From Verrucomicrobiota bacterium (GTDB lineage: Bacteria > Verrucomicrobiota > Verrucomicrobiia > Chthoniobacterales > UBA10450), in contig QHOR01000026.1 of the NCBI GenBank assembly GCA_003219395.1, positions 1 to 13,579 of the forward strand: DNA of 13,579 bases, read 5' to 3'. This document shows, piece by piece, positions 7,408 to 13,579 of this stretch. The stretch's first letter is position 1; every line of letters starts with the position of its first letter. Both the position numbers and the translations under genes were made by a program. The notes beneath the pieces are model-generated. The model was not told where the DNA came from, did no database searches, and saw nothing but the letters and a program-made list of their open reading frames with translations.

Positions 7408-7584
7408 AAAATTCGCACGGAACTGTTGCAATCGTAACTTGCGGTTCTTTCGCGGATCGATCGGAGTAGACCTCGCCGACAGGTTCGTAGCGACGGAGCA
7501 GTACACCGACTTTCAGGGTGAGTTTCGTGTTAAAACAGGAGGCAACTGGAACGAAGGTTCAAAGGAGGAAGCTGAGGAATCAAA

Positions 7585-8145
7585 CTACACCTTCATGATT
7601 TCCGTTTCTTTGTGCTTGAGATGATCGTCGATGGATTTGACTAACCGGTCGGTAAGCTTTTGTACCTCTTCCTCCACATCACGCAAACCATCCTCGGTTA
7701 ATTCACCGGCGGCCTTGAGTTTCTTCGCCTCGTCGAGCGCAGCCCGGCGATTAGCGCGCACACGCACACGCGCTTCCTCGGCCATCTTGCTCAATGACCG
7801 CACCAGCTCTTTTCGTCGCTCTTCTGACAGCTCTGGAATGGGCAGCCGAATGATTTTCCCATCAACCGCGGGCATGATGCCGATCTTTGACTCCTTGAGC
7901 GCCCTCTCGATGTCGTGCACCGTGCCGGCGTCAAACGGCTGAACAACGAGCAAGCGCGCCTCGGGTGTGGTGATCAAAGCAAGCTGTTTGAGCTTCATGG
8001 TCGATCCGTAAGCGTGGACATCCACGTTTTCGACCAGACCGGGGGAAGCTTTCCCGGTGCGCACCGCGGCAAATTCGTGCACCATGTAATCGACGCTTTT
8101 TTCCATCGACATCTCGGCTTCCAAAAGAATGTCATCCTTGCTCAT
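7585..8145 (-). CDS. frr: Ribosome recycling factor, 186 aa
   Basis: Splits post-termination ribosomes together with EF-G. Typical length and conserved blocks are present: VHEFAAVRTGKASPGLVENVDV, YGSTMKLKQLA, TTPEARLLVVQPFD, IPELSEERRKELVR, VRVRANRRAALDEAKK and, at the end, KLTDRLVKSIDDHLKHKETEIMKV in adjoining stretches. The two-domain (triple-helix plus beta/alpha/beta) layout follows from this order. It starts 12 bases after the pyrH stop, the usual pyrH-frr pairing. No strong ribosome binding site is present. Confidence 0.97.
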   Translation of the reverse strand: MSKDDILLEAEMSMEKSVDYMVHEFAAVRTGKASPGLVENVDVHAYGSTMKLKQLALITTPEARLLVVQPFDAGTVHDIERALKESKIGIMPAVDGKIIRLPIPELSEERRKELVRSLSKMAEEARVRVRANRRAALDEAKKLKAAGELTEDGLRDVEEEVQKLTDRLVKSIDDHLKHKETEIMKV

Positions 8146-8157
8146 GTGGCTGAAGTG

Positions 8158-8898
8158 TTACTTCGATGGAAGCTCATCGCAAACCAGTGTCCCCACTTTT
8201 CGCCCAAGCACGGCATCGCGAATGTTGGTGGGATTGTTCATGTCGAAAACAATAATTGGTATCTTATTGTCCATGCACAGGCTGAATGCAGTCGAATCCA
8301 TTACTTGTAGACGTTTCGAAAGAGCTTCGGAGAAAGTGAGCTGATCGAACCGTTGCGCGTCTGGGTACTTATTTGGATCCCGATCATAGACACCGTCCAC
8401 TTTTGTGGCTTTGAGGATCACATCGGCGCGAATCTCGCTCGCCCGCAGTGCCGCCGTGGTGTCGGTGGAGAAGTAAGGATTGCCCGTGCCAGCGGCAAAA
8501 ATCACGATCCGACCAAGTTCAAGATGCCGAATGGCGCGTCCCAGAATGAATGGCTCCGCCACATTTCTCATGTCAATAGCTGACTGGACACGGGTCTCGA
8601 CACCCATTTGATCAAGTGTGCTGCGTAGCGCCAATGCGTTGATCACGGTGGCGAGCATGCCCATGTAATCAGCGGTAGTACGGTCCATACCCCGATGCGA
8701 CGCCGACACACCGCGCCAGATGTTTCCGCCTCCAATGACGACCGATACCTGCACTCCCAGATCACGGACTTCCTTTATGCGTTCGGCGATCTCGCGCACA
8801 ACCGTAGGCGAAATGTTGTCACGCCCGCCCCGTTCTTGCACGGCTTCGCCGCTCAGCTTCAGAACGATGCGTCTATACGCTGGCCTGTCAGTTTGCAT
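8158..8898 (-). CDS. pyrH: UMP kinase, 246 aa
   Basis: Phosphorylates UMP to UDP, a step of pyrimidine nucleotide synthesis, and belongs to the amino-acid kinase fold. Visible signatures are KLSGEAV (14-20), [44 protein letters not shown] (substrate and ATP region), [13 protein letters not shown] and [13 protein letters not shown]. Length is normal. An 86-base gap separates it from fmt, so it may have its own promoter, though none stands out. frr follows 12 bases downstream. The usual rpsB-tsf upstream partners are not here. Confidence 0.97.
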   Translation of the reverse strand: MQTDRPAYRRIVLKLSGEAVQERGGRDNISPTVVREIAERIKEVRDLGVQVSVVIGGGNIWRGVSASHRGMDRTTADYMGMLATVINALALRSTLDQMGVETRVQSAIDMRNVAEPFILGRAIRHLELGRIVIFAAGTGNPYFSTDTTAALRASEIRADVILKATKVDGVYDRDPNKYPDAQRFDQLTFSEALSKRLQVMDSTAFSLCMDNKIPIIVFDMNNPTNIRDAVLGRKVGTLVCDELPSK

Positions 8899-8984
8899 GA
8901 GTGACTTAAGATAATCAGGGCAGGCCGAGCTTTGGAAGGCAAAACGACGAGCTTGTCGACCGGTGATCTGGGGAGCACAGGCTC

Positions 8985-9965
8985 TCAGCCGTCCATCCGA
9001 GCGATCAAAGTATATCCACGTAAAAAATTCGGCGCGCTCATGCGTCGTTTTCCTTCAAGTTGCACGTCACCCAAAGAAAGCGCGCCTTTACCTGCGGCAA
9101 CGACTAACTCATCCTGATTTCTCAGGATTTGGCCGGGATTGCCCTGGAGATCCACAATGCTTGCTGAGAAAATTTTTAACTTATGGGTTCCGTCGATCTT
9201 AATAGTCATAAACGCGCCCGGCCACGGATCGAAGGCGCGGATTTTCCTCTCAATCGCATCAGCCGACTCCGACCAATCAATTTTGCCGTCTTCGCGTTTC
9301 AGCTTCGGGGCGTAAGTCGCGAGCGTGTTGTCCTGCGGGATGCGCGGCGGATTTCCTTTCGCCAGCAATTGCAACGATTTGAGTAACGCTTCAGGCGCAA
9401 GCTTCGCCAGTCGATTATGCAACGATCCACCAGTGTCTCCGGGCAGAATGTCGATTCTGCGCTTTAAGAGAATATCGCCAGCGTCGAGTGCTTCAGCGAC
9501 ATACATCACGGTAATACCGGTCTCGCGATCACCGGCTGCTATTGCCGCCTGTATTGGCGCGGCGCCGCGCCAACGCGGCAAGAGCGAAGCGTGCACGTTC
9601 AAGCAGGCAATCTTTGGAATTTCGAGAACATCACGTGGCAGGATTTGCCCATAAGCCATGACCACGATCACATCTGGTTTCAGGGCACCAATTTCTTTAA
9701 TTGCCAGTTGGTCCTTGATCCGGGCCGGTTGCAAAACCGGCATTGGCACGGCGCGACCAACCTCAGCTGAATTGAAATCAGGGTCGCAGCTCGTCAGCGC
9801 TTTCTTGATCGGCGGTGACTCTATCAATTGCATCCGCCCGGCTGGTTTGTCGGGTTGCGTTACAACGGCAACAATTTCATGTTCGGACTTCAGCAAGGCT
9901 CGGAGTGCCGGCACGCCAATTTCGCCTGTGCCGATAAACACGATTCGCATGCCGGGTGAACTCAT
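8985..9965 (-). CDS. fmt: Methionyl-tRNA formyltransferase, 326 aa
   Basis: Formylates initiator Met-tRNA using 10-formyl-tetrahydrofolate. N-terminal Rossmann domain: [25 protein letters not shown]. Catalytic block: [19 protein letters not shown] with Asn123 and His125, and the Asp of LDAGDIL at about 161. The C-terminal OB-like domain starts near [23 protein letters not shown]. The ATG at 9965 overlaps a TGA (9962-9964) that closes another frame, probably the true end of the upstream zinc-ribbon gene, which would give translational coupling. Residues 58-75, between PPIKKAL and [10 protein letters not shown], are about 13 residues longer than in E. coli Fmt (from memory). Confidence 0.96.
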   Translation of the reverse strand: MSSPGMRIVFIGTGEIGVPALRALLKSEHEIVAVVTQPDKPAGRMQLIESPPIKKALTSCDPDFNSAEVGRAVPMPVLQPARIKDQLAIKEIGALKPDVIVVMAYGQILPRDVLEIPKIACLNVHASLLPRWRGAAPIQAAIAAGDRETGITVMYVAEALDAGDILLKRRIDILPGDTGGSLHNRLAKLAPEALLKSLQLLAKGNPPRIPQDNTLATYAPKLKREDGKIDWSESADAIERKIRAFDPWPGAFMTIKIDGTHKLKIFSASIVDLQGNPGQILRNQDELVVAAGKGALSLGDVQLEGKRRMSAPNFLRGYTLIARMDG

Positions 9966-10290
9966 CTGCTCAACGGTACGAACGGATCGCGGGGTCGTCC
10001 ATTTTTCGCGGGCCCGCCGGTCGCGCCGGGCAAACCGCTATTTGGAATTATTGGAGCCGAACGGACATCGGCGCACGCCGCGGCCCGCCCGCCATCGCCT
10101 CCGCCAGCAGTTTTTCGCCAGCGGTAATCTCACGTCGACCTACGGATGACCCGCAGCCGGTACACAGATAATCGAAAATTTCCTTGTCAGGCAGGACTAA
10201 AAGCAACCGCTCGCGCACAGGCATCGCGGCCTTGCATTTTTCACAGTAAAGGCTGGAAGCTGTGAAATTCTCAAACTGCTGCTGGCTCAT
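9962..10290 (-). CDS. Small zinc-ribbon protein, probably frameshifted near its C-terminus
   Basis: Function unknown. The frame from the ATG at 10290 encodes two CxxC knuckles, YCEKCK (Cys16, Cys19) and LCTGCG (Cys43, Cys46), 23 residues apart, which would bind one zinc. That frame ends at 10048 after 80 residues. Another frame is open through the same place and gives a protein-like tail (SAPIIPNSGLPGATGGPAKN, then [12 protein letters not shown]). It stops with a TGA at 9962-9964 that overlaps the fmt ATG. A single-base shift in the G/C-rich run at about 10070-10095 would join the two. I therefore give the joined extent; the strictly open part is 10048-10290. The start overlaps the end of the adenylate kinase gene by 20 bases in another frame. 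Confidence 0.6.
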
Positions 10291-10870
10291 ACACGCCGTT
10301 GAGGCTCTTTAGAATATCGAGCAGAACTCTGGCGGGCGGCTGAGTCGCGTCAACCACGGTCACCAGTTCGTTCGAATAATATGAAAGCACTGGCTTCGAC
10401 TCCGTCTCGTAAATGTCAAGGCGTCGCTGGATAACCCGCTCGTTTGCGTCGTCGAGACGGTTGTCTTTCAGTGCGCGTTTTTTGAGCCGATAAAAAAGTG
10501 TCTCTCGACTTGGACAGGCAAGGTGAAACACCTTTTTTACGTCGATCATCTCCTCCATGATCCTGGCCTGCCCAACATTTCGCGGAATACCGTCCAGCAC
10601 CAGCGTGTCGATGTCGGGTTTAAATTTGTGCCCTTCCACTGCGGCATCAATCGCCTCTCTCCAAAGCTCCACCGTGATATCGTCGGGAACTAACTGACCT
10701 TTGCTCGAGTATTCGAGGAATGCTCTTCCGACTTTTGTGCGCGTGTCGATGGAGCGGAACACGTCGCCGCAGGCGCAATGATAGAAGCGTGGAATCGTTC
10801 CGAGCGTTTTTCCCTGAGTGCCTTTACCGCTGCCGGGCGCGCCGAAAAGGATAAATGTATTATATCTCAT
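10271..10870 (-). CDS. adk: Adenylate kinase-like nucleoside monophosphate kinase with short LID, 199 aa
   Basis: Transfers phosphate between ATP and AMP (or a related NMP). The P-loop GAPGSGKGT is at 10-18, CGDVFR at the AMP-binding site, KGQLVPDD at about 57-64, and LVLDGIPRNVGQA at 90-102. The LID is short (KDNRLDDANERVIQRRLDIY, about 135-154) without a zinc finger. Family norms at these places are GDLLR and DGFPRT, so the substitutions Val/Phe, Ile and Asn are mild deviations and this may be a second adk copy. A TTG at 10912 would add 14 poorly conserved residues, partly in repeat-like sequence; the ATG before RYNTFILFG is preferred. The gene lies downstream of rpmA and its end overlaps the zinc-ribbon gene. 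Confidence 0.87.
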   Translation of the reverse strand: MRYNTFILFGAPGSGKGTQGKTLGTIPRFYHCACGDVFRSIDTRTKVGRAFLEYSSKGQLVPDDITVELWREAIDAAVEGHKFKPDIDTLVLDGIPRNVGQARIMEEMIDVKKVFHLACPSRETLFYRLKKRALKDNRLDDANERVIQRRLDIYETESKPVLSYYSNELVTVVDATQPPARVLLDILKSLNGVYEPAAV

Positions 10871-10910
10871 GAGCGGAGTGGGTTTATACTCCAAAAGGAA
10901 TCGGTTAGAC

Positions 10911-10995
10911 AAGCACTGTCATCCCGAGCTGACTCCAGAGAGCCCGTGATGCTACGATTGTGATTCAACGGAGTCTCCGACTGTCCTTCGCTCCA
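10911..10995. repeat. Degenerate REP-like sequence between rpmA and adk
   Basis: TGTCATCCCGAGC at 10917-10929 shares its core with the arm TGTCATCTCGAGC of the element at 957-1064. Short arms (ACTCC at 10932 and GGAGT at 10970) and the near-palindrome CGGAGTCTCCG at 10969-10979 suggest a worn inverted repeat. It fills most of the 126-base gap between rpmA and the chosen adk start. A low-confidence call based on motif likeness only. Confidence 0.4.
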
Positions 10996-10996
10996 T

Positions 10997-11257
10997 TCAG
11001 GAGGAGGAGGAAATCAGGGGATCCACATTAACCCGGCGCCCAGCACGATCGAAGCGCACGCTTCCATCGATTAGCGCAAAAATCGTATAGTCCCGGCCAA
11101 GTCCGACGTTTCTTCCAGGCACGAATTTTGTGCCGCGCTGGCGGACGATGATATTACCTGCCACAACCATTTCGCTGCCGAATTTTTTCACACCCAGCCG
11201 TTTGCTAACGCTGTCACGGCCGTTCTTAACGCTGCCTTGTCCTTTTTTATGAGCCAT
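10997..11257 (-). CDS. rpmA: 50S ribosomal protein L27, 86 aa
   Basis: L27 reaches the peptidyl-transferase centre of the large subunit with its N-terminus. The sequence [35 protein letters not shown] and [15 protein letters not shown] is typical. The mature-type start (AHKKG) carries no cleavable Firmicutes-like leader. The C-terminus ends in a short serine run (LISSSS). It follows rplU by 50 bases, the standard rplU-rpmA pair. Confidence 0.97.
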   Translation of the reverse strand: MAHKKGQGSVKNGRDSVSKRLGVKKFGSEMVVAGNIIVRQRGTKFVPGRNVGLGRDYTIFALIDGSVRFDRAGRRVNVDPLISSSS

Positions 11258-11307
11258 TGAAAAAACTCGTTGGTTGAGAGTTGATACTTAATAGCGTTTG
11301 GTCCGCC

Positions 11308-11658
11308 TTACTCCTCGCTCTTCTTCGCCGCAGCCTTTTTAGCTCCTAGACTGATGCTTTTGATTTTCACACGCGTCAATTTTCGGCGATGTCCAACGGT
11401 GCGGTGATATCCCTTGCGCCGCCTGTATTTGAACGCGACGACCTTTTTGTCCTTGCGCTGTTCCAGAACTTCAGCAGTGACCTTCGCCCCGGAAACGAAC
11501 GGGCTTCCCTGCGTCACGTCTTTTCCGTCGGTAAACATCAGCACCTCGCCGAAGGTAGCGGTCTTGCCCGCATCGACGTCCAGAAGATCGACATCGATCG
11601 TGTCGCCTTCCGCGACGCGAAACTGCCTGCCGCCAGTTTTGATAATTGCGTAAGCCAT
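11308..11658 (-). CDS. rplU: 50S ribosomal protein L21, 116 aa
   Basis: Large-subunit protein that binds 23S rRNA. Typical blocks: MAYAIIKTGGRQFRVAEGD at the start, FGEVLMFTDG, VTAEVLEQRKDKKVVAFKY, and RRRKGYHRTVGHRR with KLTRVKI behind it. A Lys/Ala-rich tail (AKKAAAKKSEE) closes it. A longer frame from an ATG at 11691 adds 11 residues, but this lies inside a hairpin, and L21 proteins begin at MAYAIIKTGG or similar, so 11658 is chosen. Confidence 0.97.
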   Translation of the reverse strand: MAYAIIKTGGRQFRVAEGDTIDVDLLDVDAGKTATFGEVLMFTDGKDVTQGSPFVSGAKVTAEVLEQRKDKKVVAFKYRRRKGYHRTVGHRRKLTRVKIKSISLGAKKAAAKKSEE

Positions 11659-11669
11659 GAGCCGGAGAG

Positions 11670-11702
11670 AAAAAGCCGCCCAAACTTCCATGGATGGGGC
11701 GG
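11670..11702 (-). terminator. Terminator-like hairpin between glgA and rplU
   Basis: On the minus strand CCGCCC (11702-11697) pairs with GGGCGG (11681-11676) around a 15-base loop. The AAA before the stem can pair with the run that follows if one C bulges. The stem is followed by CTTTTT (11675-11670). This would end glgA transcription just before the rplU start, or act as a leader/attenuator if the rplU promoter lies upstream of it. The long loop lowers confidence. Confidence 0.5.
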
Positions 11703-11750
11703 TTTGACAAGCGGAAACCTCGAATCGCCGTGCGACACCAAGGCAGCGAC

Positions 11751-13202
11751 CTAGGCGGCTGCTTTGTCGGGGGCGCCAATAAGTTCTTTGTATAAAACTT
11801 CATAGCGCCGTGCGGACGCCTCCCACGAAAAATTGCGCACCATTGCCCGCTTCATCAACCCGGTCCACAGCTCCCGATCGGTGAAGATTTGCCGCGCGCG
11901 TTTGATCGCGTCCCAGAATGCTTCGCTTGAATATTCGTAACACAGAAAGCCGTACCCGCTGTCTGCAATCGGATCGTAATCTTCGATGATTTCATGAATT
12001 CCACCCGTCGCGCGGGCGACTGGAAGAGCACCGTACTTCAAGTTATACATCGCACTGAGACCCGCTGCCTCGACCTGTGATGGAATCAGGCTGATATCCA
12101 TCCCAGCCTGGATCAGGTGCGCCAGTTTGGCGTCGAAATTCTTTTGATACACGAATCTCGTCGGGAACTTTCTTGCTGCGACCGCAAGCGCCGTTTCATA
12201 GGCGGGATCGCCTTCTCCCAGAATGATCAGCCGTACATCGTCCCACAAAAATCGATTCAAAACCGGTACCAGAATTTCGAAGCCTTTTTCGCGAACGACG
12301 CGAGTAATCATGCCGAACACCGGACCTCGCGGCCCGGCTGCAAGGTTCATCTCCTTCAGTAATGCGTCACGACAAACCTGTTTTCCGCGAAGCTTTTTCA
12401 CATCGTAGCGTGCCGGCAGCAAGCGATCCGAGGCCGGATTCCAGAGCTTGTAATTGGCACCATCTAAAATGGCGCTCAGACGATCCGCGTTTTCGCGCAA
12501 CACACCATCGAGACCGCAGCCGCCGGATGGCGTCAGGATTTCGCGGCGGTAATGTTCGCTTACGGTCGTGATCCTATCGGCAAACAGAATGCCGCCTTTA
12601 AGAAAATTCAGCCGTCCGAAGAACTCGACTCCATCCAGCGTAAAAAACGGATCCGGCAGGTTTGTAAGCCCGAAATCGAGTCCCCAAAAGCTGCCTTGGT
12701 CAGCCATATGGTGAATGGTCAAAACCGTCTTGAACGGCAGCCCCTGCGCGCGCACAAATACCGGCACCAGCGCAGCAGCCCAGTCGTGTGCATGCAGAAC
12801 CTGCACTTGCGGCGTCAGCCGGCGAGATAACTCGAGCGTCGCCTTGCAAAAAAATATAAACCGCGCGGCGTTATCCTCATAGGGCTTGCCGTGTTCGCCG
12901 TAAATTCCCTCGCGATCGAAAAATTCATCGCACCGAATTAAGACCAACTGCACGCCAGTGGCACTTCGTGCCTCCAGATAGCGCGCCACATAGGCTTTTT
13001 CGCCGACCTGCACATCGACAGCGATCCCAGTATCCTTTTTCTTGAACGCCCGGTCGTCCCGAATCTCCCGATAAAAGGGAAGAGCCACGCAAACATCGTG
13101 TCCGCGGGAACGCAATGCAGCAGGCAGCCCATCCATGACGTCGATGAGCGCTCCCGCGCGCTGGAGCGGCGGCCCTTCCGCGCTAAGCATGAGAATTCTC
13201 AT
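11751..13202 (-). CDS. glgA: Glycogen (starch) synthase, GT5 family, divergent, 483 aa
   Basis: Builds alpha-1,4-glucan from ADP-glucose. The N-terminal GT5 domain (about 1-245) begins MRILMLSAEGPPLQRAGAL and has LHAHDWAAALVP (136-147), TIHHMADQGSFWG (162-174) and ADRITTVSEHYRREI (208-222). ILDGANYKLWNP (245-256) leads to the GT1 domain, with ITRVVREKGFEI (Arg301, Lys306), IILGEGDP and SLIPSQVEAAGLSAMY (Glu378). The normal KTGGL at the N-terminus is here RAGAL, so the substrate-binding Lys15 is Arg. The C-terminal motif EPCGL is EAAGL and TGGL is TGGI. These changes may be lineage-specific or affect donor preference. It follows the CCA-type gene by 19 bases and precedes a terminator-like hairpin. 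Confidence 0.9.
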   Translation of the reverse strand: MRILMLSAEGPPLQRAGALIDVMDGLPAALRSRGHDVCVALPFYREIRDDRAFKKKDTGIAVDVQVGEKAYVARYLEARSATGVQLVLIRCDEFFDREGIYGEHGKPYEDNAARFIFFCKATLELSRRLTPQVQVLHAHDWAAALVPVFVRAQGLPFKTVLTIHHMADQGSFWGLDFGLTNLPDPFFTLDGVEFFGRLNFLKGGILFADRITTVSEHYRREILTPSGGCGLDGVLRENADRLSAILDGANYKLWNPASDRLLPARYDVKKLRGKQVCRDALLKEMNLAAGPRGPVFGMITRVVREKGFEILVPVLNRFLWDDVRLIILGEGDPAYETALAVAARKFPTRFVYQKNFDAKLAHLIQAGMDISLIPSQVEAAGLSAMYNLKYGALPVARATGGIHEIIEDYDPIADSGYGFLCYEYSSEAFWDAIKRARQIFTDRELWTGLMKRAMVRNFSWEASARRYEVLYKELIGAPDKAAA

Positions 13203-13221
13203 CGTACGATCGGTGTTTTCG

Positions 13222-13579
13222 TCAGTCGTTCTTGCCTAACGAATACTCATGTTTCACCCACTCGAGGGCTTCCTCCCTCGTGCGCAAGCTTCCCTCGAGC
13301 TGTCGGGTCTCAACGGCCTCGAGAATCTCGCTGAACTTTGGGCTCGGCTCCAGGCCGAGGCCGATTAAATCGTCCCCTCGCACGAGCGGTGCCGGAATGA
13401 TCGGTTCGTTCGCGAATTCCTCCCGCTTGCGAAGGAGAAATTCGTAATTGTCGAGCATGCGATGGCTGCCCTGGCAGTCGACCCGGTGCAGTTCAAGCTC
13501 GTCATCGAAAGTCGGTCGCGCCATGAAACGTTTTAGCTTGGCCACGCGCATCTTTGGTACGTCTTTGAAAACCATGTGC
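13222..13579 (-). CDS. CCA-adding enzyme / poly(A) polymerase-family protein, C-terminal part, cut by window edge
   Basis: Only the last ~119 residues are visible, and the gene continues past the right edge. RFMARPTFDDELELHRVDCQ is the conserved C-terminal block of bacterial tRNA nucleotidyltransferases. It is followed by a helical stretch with LVRGDDLIGLGLEPSPKFSE and ILEAVETRQLEGSLRTREEA, which match the family's GDDLIALGLKPGP...LEEVEEAQLEG pattern. The catalytic head domain (GxGxxRD, DxD) lies outside the window, so CCA-adding versus poly(A) activity cannot be decided. An ATG at 13575 is internal, not the start. The stop lies 19 bases ahead of glgA. Confidence 0.87.
   Translation of the reverse strand, partial: HMVFKDVPKMRVAKLKRFMARPTFDDELELHRVDCQGSHRMLDNYEFLLRKREEFANEPIIPAPLVRGDDLIGLGLEPSPKFSEILEAVETRQLEGSLRTREEALEWVKHEYSLGKND

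Noticed and set aside
7352..7558. Minus-strand open stretch with protein-like composition (LKVGVLLRRYEPVGEVYSDR) between erpA and frr
   Set aside because: It has no ATG start, is bounded by stops, and overlaps the erpA 3' end by over 50 bases; possibly a gene fragment, but not supportable as a CDS.
7559..7600. Strong Shine-Dalgarno-like AAAGGAGGAAG on the plus strand
   Set aside because: The ATG that follows lies inside frr and starts only a very short frame; no gene is supported.
10990..11012. GGAGGAGGAGG run resembling a ribosome binding site on the plus strand
   Set aside because: It is the complement of the serine codons ending rpmA and has no plus-strand gene after it.
11455..11475. 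TGTTCCAGAAC as a second LexA-like palindrome
   Set aside because: The half-sites are too close (not N4) and it lies inside rplU coding sequence.
1..13579. Novel defence, CRISPR, toxin-antitoxin, phage or biosynthetic system
   Set aside because: Read on both strands, the window holds mostly core genes; no direct-repeat array, transposase, integrase or toxin-like pair was found.

Overview
The window reads as chromosome of a soil- or water-type member of the Verrucomicrobia (Chthoniobacterales-like). This is inferred from four things: a perfect TGTTC-N4-GAACA palindrome, which is the LexA-box form described for Verrucomicrobia; a small protein resembling one I remember from Planctomycetes and Verrucomicrobia; weak or absent Shine-Dalgarno sequences at most starts; and palindromic intergenic repeats of the GTCATCCCGAGC and CGAATGACGAA kinds. 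No tRNA, rRNA, CRISPR array, transposase or phage gene was seen, and no gene-free stretch exceeds about 215 bases.

Left part (1-4180, minus strand): a damaged SOS mutagenesis cassette. Downstream of a DinG/XPD-type helicase gene lies a LexA-box promoter (2125-2155). It drives an ImuB that has lost its polymerase palm/fingers half and starts in the helix-hairpin-helix region, but keeps a QFGLF beta-clamp motif and the C-terminal domain. A REP-like inverted repeat follows, then dnaE2 (imuC), which is frameshifted around 412-551 and runs off the left edge. No imuA is present. The layout looks like a deletion that fused the SOS promoter to the 3' half of imuB.

Middle (4180-7410, plus strand): a palindromic intergenic repeat, then a compact operon: LptF/LptG permease, a conserved hypothetical protein (ATGA overlap), tRNA-dihydrouridine synthase DusB, and an A-type iron-sulfur carrier (ErpA/IscA). 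The three downstream genes are spaced by -4, 9 and 9 bases.

Right part (7585-13579, minus strand), in order of transcription: 3' end of a CCA-adding enzyme/poly(A) polymerase-family gene, a divergent glycogen synthase, a terminator-like hairpin, rplU, rpmA, a short-LID adenylate kinase, a zinc-ribbon protein with a probable frameshift in its tail, fmt, pyrH and frr. Together these supply translation (L21, L27, initiator-tRNA formylation, ribosome recycling), nucleotide metabolism (UMP and adenylate kinases) and carbon storage. Nothing here looks like a wholly new defence or mobile system. The SOS cassette remnant is the most unusual part.
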